Source: Eubacteriales bacterium
GTDB lineage: Bacteria > Bacillota > Clostridia > Lachnospirales > Lachnospiraceae
Assembly: GCA_030526265.1 (NCBI GenBank)
Contig: JAUNDE010000018.1
Span: forward strand, 1 to 35,810
Reading direction: 5' to 3'
DNA: 35,810 nucleotides
The first letter of the stretch is position 1; each line of letters starts with the position of its first letter. Below, piece after piece: positions 8,909 through 17,655 of this stretch. The notes beneath the pieces were generated by a model that was not told the DNA's origin, searched no databases, and worked only from the letters and a program-made list of their open reading frames with translations. A program made the position numbers and the translations under genes.

Positions 8909-10513
8909 ATGAAATTACTGGAATTAAATCTGAAAAACTTTGGAAAATTTCATAATAAGAAACTTGCATTTGGTGACGGGATCCAGCTGATATATGGTGA
9001 AAATGAGTCCGGGAAGTCAACGATCCATACATTTATCAGATCGATGCTGTTCGGTATGGAGCGGGGGCGCGGAAGGGCAGCAGGAAGTGACGAGTTCTCG
9101 AAGTACGAGCCGTGGGAGAATGGGAATTATTATTCCGGTGAGATGAAGATAGAATGTGAAGAGAAAGTTTTTTGTTTACAAAGAAATTTTGATAAGTATT
9201 CTAAGAGTGCGTCGCTGATCTGTGAGACGGACGGAGAGGTGCTTTCTGTTCATCATCAGATGACGAGAGGATCAAAAGGCAGGCAGGATCAGGAGAGTGA
9301 TGATCTGGGAATCCTCCTTGATGGACTGACAGCTGCCTCCTATGAGAATACATTGTGTATCGGGCAGCTTCTTGCCGGCACGAACCAGGAACTGTCCGAT
9401 GAGCTGAAGAATTATGCGATGAACTACTATGTGACCGGTGACAGTGATATCGACTTTACTTCGGCTAAGGAAAGTCTTCTTCAAAAGAAGAAAAAACTGG
9501 AGAAAGAGTCAAAAGGGCTGCTTGAGGAGAAGCAGAAGAAACGTGAGGAGATCGCACACGAATCGTCTTATATCTGGAGAGATATGATGCATATGGATGC
9601 GGAAATCGATTCACTCAAAAAGGAATATCAGCGCATGGAAGAGAAAGAGAGCGATCAGGATCATGCATGGCAGGAAGTGCGAAAGCAGCGCGTGACAGAT
9701 ATGATTCGGCCGAAAAAGTGGAGGATCCATCCGATCGAGATCATCGCCATTATACTGATAGATATCCTGTCATTTTATTTTCTGCCGAATCCGTGGAAAG
9801 CATATGTGACGGTACCGATTGTGATCGCTGGAATAATCTATATATGGAACCGGATGAAGGTGAGTAAAGCAGAGGCGGGAAAGAGCGCCGGGAAAGAGGA
9901 TGGCTCTGATGAAGAGGAATCATCGAGAGAGCAGATTTACTGGGAGTATGAAAAGCTTCTGAAGATGAGGATGGAGAAACAGATTGAGTACGATAACCTT
10001 CAGGAGAAAATCCGGGAGCTGGATGAGATGAATCCGGATTATCTGGAAACGGAGAGAAAAGTGCAGGCGGTTGCACTTGCCCTGAATCGTCTGGAAGAAG
10101 TCTCAAAGAGCATGCAGACGCAGCTGGCAGCAAAGCTGAATCAGAGAGTCTCAGAGATCGTTTCTGTCATCACAGATGGAAAGTATGACAGACTGACCGT
10201 TGATGAAACGCTTCAGATGCATATTTACCATGAGGGAAGGATGATCTCGCTGAATCAGGTAAGCAGAGGAACGCTGGAGCAGATCTATTTTGCGCTTCGG
10301 ATTACTGCAGCAGAGATTTTATATCAGGAAGAGTATCCGATCATACTGGATGATACATTCGCATTTTATGATGAGGACAGACTTCGCAATACACTCCGCT
10401 GGCTGTCAGACAGCGGCAAGCAGGTGCTGCTTTTTACGTGCCACAAAAGAGAAGCGCAGATCATGAATGAGATGGGAATCCCGTATGACAGGATTTCTCT
10501 ATCGAATGATTGA
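8909..10513 (+). CDS. Short SbcC/YhaN-like AAA ATPase with central membrane hairpin
   Basis: An SMC/Rad50-type ATPase of 534 residues: Walker A GENESGKST at residues 30-38, a coiled-coil arm (about 190-260), two hydrophobic segments at about 276-292 (IEIIAIILIDILSFYFL) and 299-316 (VTVPIVIAGIIYIW), a second coiled coil (about 340-425), the ABC signature-like NQVSRGTLEQIYFALRI near 448, and Walker B YPIILDDTFAFYDED near 480. Typical SbcC and YhaN are about twice as long. The paired membrane segments at the tip of the arm would tether the ATPase to the membrane, as in some YhaN relatives. It is the predicted partner of the preceding nuclease. Its stop codon TGA overlaps the -35 of the thiamine operon. 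Confidence 0.85.
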   Translation: MKLLELNLKNFGKFHNKKLAFGDGIQLIYGENESGKSTIHTFIRSMLFGMERGRGRAAGSDEFSKYEPWENGNYYSGEMKIECEEKVFCLQRNFDKYSKSASLICETDGEVLSVHHQMTRGSKGRQDQESDDLGILLDGLTAASYENTLCIGQLLAGTNQELSDELKNYAMNYYVTGDSDIDFTSAKESLLQKKKKLEKESKGLLEEKQKKREEIAHESSYIWRDMMHMDAEIDSLKKEYQRMEEKESDQDHAWQEVRKQRVTDMIRPKKWRIHPIEIIAIILIDILSFYFLPNPWKAYVTVPIVIAGIIYIWNRMKVSKAEAGKSAGKEDGSDEEESSREQIYWEYEKLLKMRMEKQIEYDNLQEKIRELDEMNPDYLETERKVQAVALALNRLEEVSKSMQTQLAAKLNQRVSEIVSVITDGKYDRLTVDETLQMHIYHEGRMISLNQVSRGTLEQIYFALRITAAEILYQEEYPIILDDTFAFYDEDRLRNTLRWLSDSGKQVLLFTCHKREAQIMNEMGIPYDRISLSND

Positions 10514-10538
10514 CAAATGTGAAAACGAGGAATAAGAT
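10510..10538 (+). promoter_or_regulatory. Thiamine operon promoter
   Basis: TTGACA (10510-10515), a 17-bp spacer and TAAGAT (10533-10538) form a good SigA promoter. The -35 contains the stop codon of the preceding ATPase gene, and the transcript would begin right at the riboswitch. Confidence 0.75.
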
Positions 10539-10544
10539 AATAAA

Positions 10545-10640
10545 AGCAGGGGAGCTTGTTATGGCAGGCTGAGAGGAAGGAAGCACCTTCGACCCTATAA
10601 CCTGATGCGGATAATGCCGCCGTAGGAAGTCATAAGCAGG
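10545..10640 (+). ncRNA. TPP riboswitch (THI element)
   Basis: The conserved blocks of the thiamine pyrophosphate aptamer appear in order: GGGGAGC, GGCTGAGAGG, ACCTTCGACCC, AACCTGAT, GCGGATAATGCCGC and CGTAGGAAG. It senses thiamine pyrophosphate and lowers thi expression when the vitamin is plentiful. A terminator directly downstream indicates control by premature termination. Confidence 0.95.
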
Positions 10641-10648
10641 GATTTTTT

Positions 10649-10686
10649 ACAGGAGGATACCACAGATGGTACTCTCCTGTTTTTTG
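10649..10686 (+). terminator. Riboswitch-controlled terminator
   Basis: ACAGGAG (10649-10655) pairs with CTCCTGT (10674-10680), extended by a TACCA/TGGTA inner stem, and is followed by a T run (10680-10686). It sits between the TPP aptamer and thiS and is the likely expression platform. Confidence 0.9.
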
Positions 10687-10720
10687 TTATGGGAAAGAAA
10701 ATCGTTGAAAGGAGCGAAAT

Positions 10721-10915
10721 ATGGTAATCGTAAATGGAGAAGAGCTTGATATTGCCGGAAAGACGGTTGCAGAATACCTGGCTGCAACGAACTATGATCC
10801 AAAGCGCATTGCGGTGGAACGCAATGGAGATATCGTATTGAAATCCCAGTACGGCGAAACGATACTGAAGGACGGCGATACACTGGAAGTTGTAAGCTTT
10901 GTGGGAGGTGGCTAG
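10721..10915 (+). CDS. thiS: Sulfur carrier protein ThiS
   Basis: This 64-residue ubiquitin-fold protein ends in VVSFVGGG; the C-terminal Gly-Gly is adenylated by ThiF and converted to a thiocarboxylate that donates sulfur to the thiazole ring made by ThiG. The sequence MVIVNGEELDIAGKTVAEYL is typical of ThiS. AAGGAG precedes the ATG. It is the first gene after the TPP riboswitch, and thiF follows immediately, its ATG directly after the thiS stop. Confidence 0.95.
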   Translation: MVIVNGEELDIAGKTVAEYLAATNYDPKRIAVERNGDIVLKSQYGETILKDGDTLEVVSFVGGG

Positions 10916-11554
10916 ATGAGTCGTTTATCCAGGAAAGAGTGGATGGATGCTCTGGTCGCTCGACATGGGGCAGAGTTACAGGAGAAATTTACCCAGGCCA
11001 CGGTGGCAGTCTGCGGACTGGGTGGTTTGGGATCCAATATTGCGATCGCACTTGCACGGGCCGGCGTCGGCAGGCTGATCCTTATTGATTTTGACTGTGT
11101 AGATATTACAAATCTGCACCGACAGCAGTATAAGGCAGATCAGATAGGTCTCTGTAAAACAGAGGCGCTGAGAGACAATCTTTTAGAGATCTCTCCATTT
11201 ATTAAGATCGAAACAGTTACTGCAAAAATCACCGAGGAGAATCTGGTGGAATTATTGAAAGACGCAACCGTGGTATGTGAGGCGTTTGATCATGCAGAAA
11301 TGAAGGCAATGCTTGTCAATGGAGTGCTGGAAAAACTGCCGGGATGTTACCTGGTTGCAGCATCCGGGATGGCAGGCATGGATACACCCAACGCGATACG
11401 GACACGAAAGATCATGAAGCATTTTTACCTTTGTGGGGATGAAGTAAGTGATGTATCCGACATGATCGGGCTTGTGGCGCCGCGTGTTATGCTCTGTGCC
11501 GCTCACCAGGCGCACACCGTCCTGCGGATTCTTGCAGGAGAATATGAGGTATAA
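10916..11554 (+). CDS. thiF: ThiS adenylyltransferase ThiF (short, family 2)
   Basis: A 212-residue E1-like enzyme that activates the ThiS C terminus with ATP. The nucleotide-binding loop is [12 protein letters not shown] (about residues 32-43); an acidic strand [16 protein letters not shown] and the downstream lysine are the ATP/Mg-handling residues of the E1 fold. The protein lacks the CxxC zinc pairs of E. coli ThiF, matching the shorter clostridial form. It abuts thiS and is followed by thiG after 16 bp. Confidence 0.92.
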   Translation: MSRLSRKEWMDALVARHGAELQEKFTQATVAVCGLGGLGSNIAIALARAGVGRLILIDFDCVDITNLHRQQYKADQIGLCKTEALRDNLLEISPFIKIETVTAKITEENLVELLKDATVVCEAFDHAEMKAMLVNGVLEKLPGCYLVAASGMAGMDTPNAIRTRKIMKHFYLCGDEVSDVSDMIGLVAPRVMLCAAHQAHTVLRILAGEYEV

Positions 11555-11570
11555 GAAAGAAGGTTTTACT

Positions 11571-12344
11571 ATGATGAAAAATGATAAATTGATAATAGGG
11601 GGACATGAATTTCAGTCGAGATTCATCCTTGGATCAGGAAAATACTCGATGAAACTGATCGAAGCTGCGATAAAGGATGCCGGGGCAGAAATCATTACCC
11701 TGGCTGTTCGCCGGGCAAACACAAAAGAGCATGAGAATATTCTGGACTACATTCCGGAAGGGGTTACGCTGCTGCCGAACACCTCCGGCGCAAGAAATGC
11801 AGAGGAAGCCGTCCGTATTGCAAGACTTGCGAGAGAACTTGGATGTGGTGATTTTGTGAAAGTGGAGATCATGCGTGACACGAAATATTTGCTGCCGGAT
11901 AATCAGGAGACAATCAAAGCTACGGAAATTCTTGCGAAGGAAGGATTTGTGGTAATGCCTTATATGTATCCGGACTTGAATGCAGCACGTGACATGGTAA
12001 ATGCAGGCGCTGCGACGATCATGCCGTTAGCTTCTCCGATCGGTTCAAACAAAGGGCTCTCAACGAAAGATTTTATTCAGATACTGATAGAAGAGATTGA
12101 CCTTCCGGTGATCGTTGATGCAGGTCTTGGCAGACCATCCCAGGCATGTGAGGCGATGGAGATGGGGGCAGCAGCGATTATGGCAAATACTGCACTTGCG
12201 ACAGCAGGAGATCTTCCGATGATGGCCGCTGCATTCCGTCAGGCTATTGAAGCAGGTCGTAAAGCATATCTGTCAGGTCTTGGCCGTGTATTGACTCGTG
12301 GTGCGTCTTCTTCTGACCCGCTGACAGGATTTTTGCGTGATTAA
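11571..12344 (+). CDS. thiG: Thiazole synthase ThiG
   Basis: The 257-residue TIM-barrel enzyme condenses 1-deoxy-xylulose 5-phosphate, dehydroglycine and ThiS thiocarboxylate to the thiamine thiazole phosphate. Characteristic stretches are [10 protein letters not shown] at the N terminus, the Schiff-base lysine K97 in DFVKVEIM, and the phosphate-binding [19 protein letters not shown] region. The ATG at 11571 has AAGAAGG 8 bases upstream; a longer in-frame extension upstream is a shadow over thiF. It uses dehydroglycine made by ThiH, encoded next. Confidence 0.96.
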   Translation: MMKNDKLIIGGHEFQSRFILGSGKYSMKLIEAAIKDAGAEIITLAVRRANTKEHENILDYIPEGVTLLPNTSGARNAEEAVRIARLARELGCGDFVKVEIMRDTKYLLPDNQETIKATEILAKEGFVVMPYMYPDLNAARDMVNAGAATIMPLASPIGSNKGLSTKDFIQILIEEIDLPVIVDAGLGRPSQACEAMEMGAAAIMANTALATAGDLPMMAAAFRQAIEAGRKAYLSGLGRVLTRGASSSDPLTGFLRD

Positions 12345-12356
12345 GGAGTGGCAGCT

Positions 12357-13610
12357 ATGGAAAATCAGTTTTTGGTAGATTCGGAATGGCTGTCAGAGGC
12401 AGCGCTTAAGAAAAAGCACCGGTTGGAAACAGATCCGGCAAGCAGAAAGAATCATATGGAATATTTGCCGGATATGGAAATCATCGAGTCTGACGTATGT
12501 GAGAAAGTGATCTCGCAGATGAAAGAGTATGATTATTCCGTCTATACAGCCAGAGATGTTCGGGCAGCGTTAGACCATGAGATCTGTAGTGTCGAGGATT
12601 TCAAAGCTCTGCTTTCACCTGCGGCAGAACCATTCCTGGAAGAAATGGCGCAGAGAGCCAGAATAGAGACAGGAAAGCATTTTGGAAATACGGTATATCT
12701 GTTTACACCTTTGTACATAGCAAATTACTGCGAAAACTATTGTGTATACTGTGGTTTTAACTGCTATAACCATATTAAGCGTATGAAGCTTAGTATGGAG
12801 CAGATCGAGCATGAAATGAAAATCATTGCGGATTCCGGCATGGAAGAAATTCTGATCCTGACGGGAGAAAGCCGCGCACAAAGTGACGTGGAATATATCG
12901 GTGAGGCATGTAAACTCGCGAGAAAATACTTCCGTATGGTAGGAATCGAAATATATCCGGTGAATACAGAGGAATATCGCTATCTTCACGAGTGCGGAGT
13001 TGATTATGTAACAGTTTTCCAGGAGACTTATGACTCGGATAAATATGAGACACTGCATCTGTTTGGCCATAAGCGGGTATGGCCGTACCGCTTTGATGCA
13101 CAGGAGCGTGCCCTTCGCGGCGGTATGCGCGGCGTGGCATTCTCTGCATTGCTTGGATTATCCGATTTCCGAAAGGATGCGCTTGCCAGTGCGCTCCATG
13201 TATATTATCTGCAGAGAAAATATCCTCATGCTGAAATGTCATTGTCATGTCCGAGACTCAGGCCAATCATTAATAATGATAAGATCAATCCGCTGGACGT
13301 AGGAGAGAAACAGCTCTGTCAGGTTCTCTGTGCCTATCGTATCTTTCTGCCTTTTGTGGGAATCACTGTTTCTTCCCGTGAAAGTGCGGAATTTCGAAAT
13401 GGGATTGTAAAAATTGCTGCAACGAAAGTGTCGGCAGGAGTTTCTACCGGTATTGGTGATCATGAAAGCAAATATACCGGAAAAGAAGATGATGCCGCAA
13501 AGGGTGATGAGCAGTTTGAAATTGATGATTCGCGCAGCTTTGAGATGATGTATCAGGATATGTCTGAGGAAGGGCTGCAGCCGGTACTGAATGATTATGT
13601 GTACGTCTAA
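12357..13610 (+). CDS. thiH: 2-iminoacetate synthase ThiH
   Basis: This 417-residue radical-SAM enzyme cleaves tyrosine to 2-iminoacetate (dehydroglycine) for thiazole synthesis, the anaerobic alternative to ThiO. The [4Fe-4S] cluster cysteines are C125, C129 and C132 in CENYCVYC, and the C-terminal part matches the ThiH/BATS domain. AAGGAG at 12343-12348 fits the ATG at 12357 better than the upstream GTG at 12348. Use of ThiH fits an anaerobe. Its last 20 bases overlap the following thiE-like gene. Confidence 0.96.
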   Translation: MENQFLVDSEWLSEAALKKKHRLETDPASRKNHMEYLPDMEIIESDVCEKVISQMKEYDYSVYTARDVRAALDHEICSVEDFKALLSPAAEPFLEEMAQRARIETGKHFGNTVYLFTPLYIANYCENYCVYCGFNCYNHIKRMKLSMEQIEHEMKIIADSGMEEILILTGESRAQSDVEYIGEACKLARKYFRMVGIEIYPVNTEEYRYLHECGVDYVTVFQETYDSDKYETLHLFGHKRVWPYRFDAQERALRGGMRGVAFSALLGLSDFRKDALASALHVYYLQRKYPHAEMSLSCPRLRPIINNDKINPLDVGEKQLCQVLCAYRIFLPFVGITVSSRESAEFRNGIVKIAATKVSAGVSTGIGDHESKYTGKEDDAAKGDEQFEIDDSRSFEMMYQDMSEEGLQPVLNDYVYV

Positions 13611-14211
13611 GATTCTCTGCGTTACGAATCGAAAGCTGTGCGGTGAAGATTTTCTGACGCGGATAGAGCGGATCGCCGCCTGTCACCCGGCGGGGATCAT
13701 CCTGCGGGAAAAAGATTTGCCGCCGGAAGAATATAAAGAACTTGCAATACAGGTGATGGAAATCTGTAGACGGCATGACGTCCGCTGTATCTTACATAAT
13801 TTTGTAGGTGTTGCATTACAGCTTCGGGCAGATGCGATCCATTTGCCTCTGCATGTTCTTCAGGGGACGACAGAAGAGGAAAGATCACATTTTCGTGTCA
13901 TAGGTGCATCGTGTCACAGTGTTTTGGATGCGCAGAATGCGAGGGAGCTTGGCTGTACGTATATTACAGCCGGGCATGTATTTGAGACCGATTGTAAAAA
14001 AGGTCTTCCGGGAAGAGGACTTTCATTCCTGGAAGAAGTTTGTTCTTCGGTAGAGATTCCGGTGTACGGTATCGGGGGAATTGATCCCTCGAATGTAGAG
14101 CAGGTGTATGCTGCCGGAGCAGACGGAGCATGTCTGATGAGCAGTCTGATGAGATGCGAGGACGTGCCGGGATTCTTGAGATCCATGGAGAGAGGAAAAC
14201 AGGATAAATAA
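13591..14211 (+). CDS. thiE: Thiamine phosphate synthase (ThiE/TenI family)
   Basis: The 206-residue TIM-barrel protein has ThiE family blocks: LREKDLPPEEYKELA, the HNFVGVALQLRADAIHLP strand (substrate pyrophosphate side), ASCHSVLDAQNARELG, and the C-terminal phosphate-binding YGIGGIDPSNVEQVYAAGAD. ThiE joins the thiazole and pyrimidine phosphates into thiamine phosphate; the related TenI subgroup aromatizes thiazole instead. The NDR motif of classical ThiE reads HNF here, so TenI activity is possible. The start overlaps thiH by 20 bp, making it the last gene of the operon. ThiC and ThiD are not in the window. Confidence 0.82.
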   Translation: MIMCTSKILCVTNRKLCGEDFLTRIERIAACHPAGIILREKDLPPEEYKELAIQVMEICRRHDVRCILHNFVGVALQLRADAIHLPLHVLQGTTEEERSHFRVIGASCHSVLDAQNARELGCTYITAGHVFETDCKKGLPGRGLSFLEEVCSSVEIPVYGIGGIDPSNVEQVYAAGADGACLMSSLMRCEDVPGFLRSMERGKQDK

Positions 14212-14215
14212 ATGG

Positions 14216-14252
14216 AACAATCGCCCGGGCCGTTACGGTTCGGGCGATTGTT
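14216..14252. terminator. Bidirectional terminator between thiE and prs
   Basis: AACAATCGCCCG (14216-14227) pairs perfectly with CGGGCGATTGTT (14241-14252). It lies in the 54-bp gap between convergent genes and can end transcription from both. Confidence 0.85.
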
Positions 14253-14265
14253 GTGAATGATATTT

Positions 14266-15450
14266 TTATCTGTTATGTTTCTGGTTGTATTCATCAACGC
14301 AGTGCTGAATTCTGTCATTCGGATTCAGAATACTGTTGATTGAACTGTCATGATTGAGTGTATCGATCATAAGAGCCATATATTTGCTCATATCGCAGTT
14401 GATATAATATGGTTTTGATAATAATTCAGGTGACTGATAGATCAGGTTTGTAGTAAGAATTCCTGTGATAAGTCCCTCTTCATATGCCTGGTCAAATTTA
14501 TCCAGACCGTTTGTAAACAGACCAAATGTAGCTGCTGCAAAGATACGTTTTGCCTTGCGCTGTTTTAACTGACGTGCAACGTCGAGGATACTGTCGCCGG
14601 AAGAAATCATATCATCAAGGATGATCACGTCTTTTCCTTCTACAGAAGTTCCAAGGAACTCATGAGCGATGATCGGGTTACGTCCGTCGACGATGCGGCT
14701 GTAGTCACGGCGTTTGTAGAACATTCCCATGTCGATGTTCAGAACGCTGGCCATGTAGATCGCACGTTCTGTAGCGCCTTCATCCGGGCTGATCGCCATC
14801 ATGTGATCACTGTCGATTACAAGATCATCATATGTTTCAAGGAGGCCTTTTACAAACTGGTATGTCGGACGAACGGTCTCAAATCCGTGAAGAGGAATCG
14901 CATTCTGTACACGTGGATCATGAGCGTCAAATGTAATGATATTGTCTACGCCCATACGGACAAGCTCCTGAAGAGCAAGTGCACAGTCAAGAGACTCTCT
15001 TGTGCTTCTCTTGTGCTGACGTCCTTCGTAAAGGAATGGCATGATAACGGAGATACGTCTTGCTTTTCCTCCGATCGCAGCGATGATTCGCTTCAGGTTC
15101 TGATAGTGATCGTCCGGAGACATGTGATTGACGTGACCTGTCATAGAGTATGTCAGACTGTAGTTACACACATCCACAAGGAGATATACATCCTTACCAC
15201 GTACAGATTCACCGATGATACCTTTGGCTTCACCTGAGCCAAAACGAGGAACTTTTGCATCGACCAGGAAGGATTCTTTGTCGTATCCATGGAAAAGCAT
15301 GTTATCTTTGAATACGGAATCTTCTTCTTTGCGCCATTGTGTGATGTAATCATTTACCATGGCACCCATTTCCTGACATCCGTCAAGAGCAATGATTCCA
15401 AGTGGTCCGACTGGAATGTTGTCTAAGTTACGTTCGCTTCTGCGTAGCAT
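14266..15450 (-). CDS. prs: Ribose-phosphate pyrophosphokinase, long divergent form
   Basis: A 394-residue PRPP synthetase homologue, longer than the usual ~315. The PRPP/ribose-5-phosphate loop is VIILDDMISSGDSILD at about residue 275, and an ITFDAHDPRVQNAIP segment stands where canonical enzymes have VDLHADQIQGFF. The enzyme makes PRPP from ribose 5-phosphate and ATP for nucleotides, histidine and tryptophan. Divergence at the flexible-loop and DLH regions marks it as the alternative Firmicute clade; classical activity is probable but not proven. AGGAGG precedes the ATG. It is the last gene of a dnaD-dnaI-prs operon. Confidence 0.85.
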   Translation of the reverse strand: MLRRSERNLDNIPVGPLGIIALDGCQEMGAMVNDYITQWRKEEDSVFKDNMLFHGYDKESFLVDAKVPRFGSGEAKGIIGESVRGKDVYLLVDVCNYSLTYSMTGHVNHMSPDDHYQNLKRIIAAIGGKARRISVIMPFLYEGRQHKRSTRESLDCALALQELVRMGVDNIITFDAHDPRVQNAIPLHGFETVRPTYQFVKGLLETYDDLVIDSDHMMAISPDEGATERAIYMASVLNIDMGMFYKRRDYSRIVDGRNPIIAHEFLGTSVEGKDVIILDDMISSGDSILDVARQLKQRKAKRIFAAATFGLFTNGLDKFDQAYEEGLITGILTTNLIYQSPELLSKPYYINCDMSKYMALMIDTLNHDSSINSILNPNDRIQHCVDEYNQKHNR

Positions 15451-15470
15451 AAAATGTACCTCCTAAAATA

Positions 15471-16457
15471 TTATCTACCCATAAGTTTCTTTTTGATTCG
15501 TATATCATCCCCAGTCATACGAAGTATCGAATAACCGCTGGTGATTCGTGAGAAAATACGTTCTGAATACAATGTGATCAGATCGTCCGGTGAAAGATTT
15601 GTTGAAATAATCGTAGATCTCTTTCTCATAAGTCTTTCGTTCAGACAGACAAACAGCTGAGAAATTGTAAAACTGTTTGAAAATTCTGTTCCGAGATCAT
15701 CGATGACGAGCAGGTCACAGTCAAAGATATGCTCATAATCCAGTGTCGCATCGGAATCTTTGTCAAACTGCTTCATAGCAAAGATATCAAATAATTGTGA
15801 AGCTGTAAAGTATATTACGGAATGACTCGTATCTAACAGTTCTTTTGTCACGCAGTGTGTGAGAAATGTCTTTCCGACACCGGTGTCCCCATACAGGAAT
15901 AAATTACGAAAATCTGAATCAAAGGTTTGCACGAATTCCCTGCAGACCCGGAGTGCAGTCTGCATTGCACTGTAAGAAGAACGCCCGGTAAATGCATCGA
16001 TATGGTCTTCGGAATAATATTCGGTTGAAAAAGTGTCGAAATTCTCCCGTTTTAATTCCTCTTTGACATTCGACTGTGTATAGAGAAAATCAATGATCTG
16101 CTTTTTGAAACAGTGGCATTTCTCATCACCGATATATCCGGTATCGTGACAATCAGGACAGATGTATTCAAGCTCCAGATAGTCTTCAGGATAGCCGGCT
16201 TTTTTCAGAAGCAGCTTCTTCTCCTCAAAAAGAAGATGGAGATCATTCTTCAGAGAAGTGAGAGCCGTCTCGTCTCCATCCAGTAATTTCCTCGCATATG
16301 CCACGCTGAGCTCTGAGATCGTGTCATCCAGTGTCTTCAGTCTTGGAATGCGGTGATAAACTTCTTCAAAACGACTGCGCAGACGTGTTTCATTATCCAG
16401 TTGTCTCTGCTCGTAGATGCGCATGAAATAGTCATACTGAGAATTTGTTAGTGCCAC
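15471..16457 (-). CDS. dnaI: DnaC/DnaI-type replicative helicase loader
   Basis: This 328-residue AAA+ protein has an N-terminal helical part, a zinc-ribbon CPDCHDTGYIGDEKCHC (about residues 105-121), Walker A GDTGVGKT and Walker B CDLLVIDDLG, the pattern of DnaI/DnaC loaders that place the DnaB/DnaC helicase on DNA at initiation. A GTG at 16457 (MALTNSQYDYF) with AAAGGA 8 bases upstream is preferred to the TTG at 16487. It lies 57 bp downstream of the dnaD-like gene and 20 bp before prs. Symbol by function; orthology to B. subtilis dnaI is inferred. Confidence 0.88.
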   Translation of the reverse strand: MALTNSQYDYFMRIYEQRQLDNETRLRSRFEEVYHRIPRLKTLDDTISELSVAYARKLLDGDETALTSLKNDLHLLFEEKKLLLKKAGYPEDYLELEYICPDCHDTGYIGDEKCHCFKKQIIDFLYTQSNVKEELKRENFDTFSTEYYSEDHIDAFTGRSSYSAMQTALRVCREFVQTFDSDFRNLFLYGDTGVGKTFLTHCVTKELLDTSHSVIYFTASQLFDIFAMKQFDKDSDATLDYEHIFDCDLLVIDDLGTEFSNSFTISQLFVCLNERLMRKRSTIISTNLSPDDLITLYSERIFSRITSGYSILRMTGDDIRIKKKLMGR

Positions 16458-16514
16458 GATATCATTCCTTTTCAATCTGATTCGCAAAGGAAACAGGGTT
16501 CTTTTTGCGAACCA

Positions 16515-17534
16515 TTACTGTGTTTCAATTAATTTACTTGTCAGGTCATCCATATTTGTATAGGTGCGACCTTCAAAATTGTTGAATTTATTGCGCGACG
16601 GTTTTGTCGCTCTCTGTTTGGATGGTGCATTCAGGAGAGTCTTGTCTTTCTGGTAAGCCAGATCCAAAGCTTTGACGTCGTTCAGTGTGTGAACATTCTT
16701 GTCCATCCATTTTTTTAAGATAGAATCTGTGTAATCAAAACTCGGCTGATGGATAGCATTTATTGTTCGATTGCAGGCTTCGATGATCAGATCAGAAGAA
16801 AAGCCATATTCGTTATACCATCTCTTTATGTAAGCAAGCTCTGTTGTGGCAGGAGCTCGTCCTTTGATGCCGTAAGCATTTAACACTGCGTAGCTGTTCT
16901 GGCAGTACTGCCCGGAGCTTTCTTTTGCCTCTGACACGGTGGTAATACCATTATCATGCCATGACATTCCTACTTTTTTTATATAATGAATGCTCTTGTG
17001 ACCGTTCTCTACACAGTATTCGATCAGATATTCGATCAGATCAGCTGACATACCCAGATCATCATAGAAATAGATGATGGTTTTGGATTCAGTCTGAGTC
17101 AGTGTCTTGCCGAGATACTGCTCTGTCACATGGAGTATTTCCCTGAATTCATCACGGTTGTTCTGACTTCTTTTTTGGACGGAAGAATTCGAAATAGAAA
17201 CTTCCGGAGCTGACATGACAGGAATTTGTTTTTTTACTGTAACCGGAGACTCGTCCAGGCGATCCGGTACGCCGGCAGCCTTTGGCTCATAATCGAGGAG
17301 TCCCTGCTTTTTCCAGTAATTGAGTGCGCGTGTAACATCCTTTTCGGTGCAGTCCAGAGTGTCTGCAAGCATAGAGATGCTGAGCTCTTTCGAAGGATCG
17401 CTCATGTGACGGAGTAAGAGCAGGTATACTTTCACATATTCTCCGTTTGCGCACGGCATATACTTATCTATAAATTCATTTTCCAGCAGGGTCGCATTAC
17501 CCTGAACATAATTTGTCAAAGTCAATTTTGTCAT
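16515..17534 (-). CDS. DnaD-domain primosome protein
   Basis: The 339-residue protein has a winged-helix N terminus (about residues 15-90: EYVKVYLLLLRHMSDPSKEL, then LADTLDCTEKDVTRALNYWK) and DnaD/DnaB (phage-replication type) domains in the middle and C-terminal half, with YYFYDDLGMSADLIEYLIEYC-like helices and WYNEYGFSSDLIIEACNRT. Such proteins remodel DNA with DnaA and help load the helicase; the neighbouring loader gene supports this. The ATG at 17534 follows GAGGA; an earlier in-frame start (17564) lacks support. Confidence 0.88.
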   Translation of the reverse strand: MTKLTLTNYVQGNATLLENEFIDKYMPCANGEYVKVYLLLLRHMSDPSKELSISMLADTLDCTEKDVTRALNYWKKQGLLDYEPKAAGVPDRLDESPVTVKKQIPVMSAPEVSISNSSVQKRSQNNRDEFREILHVTEQYLGKTLTQTESKTIIYFYDDLGMSADLIEYLIEYCVENGHKSIHYIKKVGMSWHDNGITTVSEAKESSGQYCQNSYAVLNAYGIKGRAPATTELAYIKRWYNEYGFSSDLIIEACNRTINAIHQPSFDYTDSILKKWMDKNVHTLNDVKALDLAYQKDKTLLNAPSKQRATKPSRNKFNNFEGRTYTNMDDLTSKLIETQ

Positions 17535-17574
17535 TTTATATTCATCCTCGTACCATTCTATCAATAGTAAATGT

Positions 17575-17583
17575 ATTATAGCA
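17575..17583 (-). promoter_or_regulatory. Extended -10 promoter of dnaD-dnaI-prs
   Basis: Read on the minus strand, TGCTATAAT is a perfect extended -10 about 40 bases upstream of the dnaD-like start. A clear -35 is not visible. Confidence 0.6.
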
Positions 17584-17655
17584 CCCGGGAAATAGCTGAA
17601 AAAGAAATATTTCGTTCAAAACAGCGCTTTTTTGTTGATAAAAAAGTGTGGAAAC

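Noticed and set aside
7822-10513. Dedicated anti-phage defence system
   Set aside because: An SbcD/SbcC-like pair alone is commonly a repair module and the surroundings are housekeeping genes, so a defence label is not supported.
14662-15237. 191-codon plus-strand frame
   Set aside because: Fully antisense to prs; composition fits a shadow of a conserved gene.
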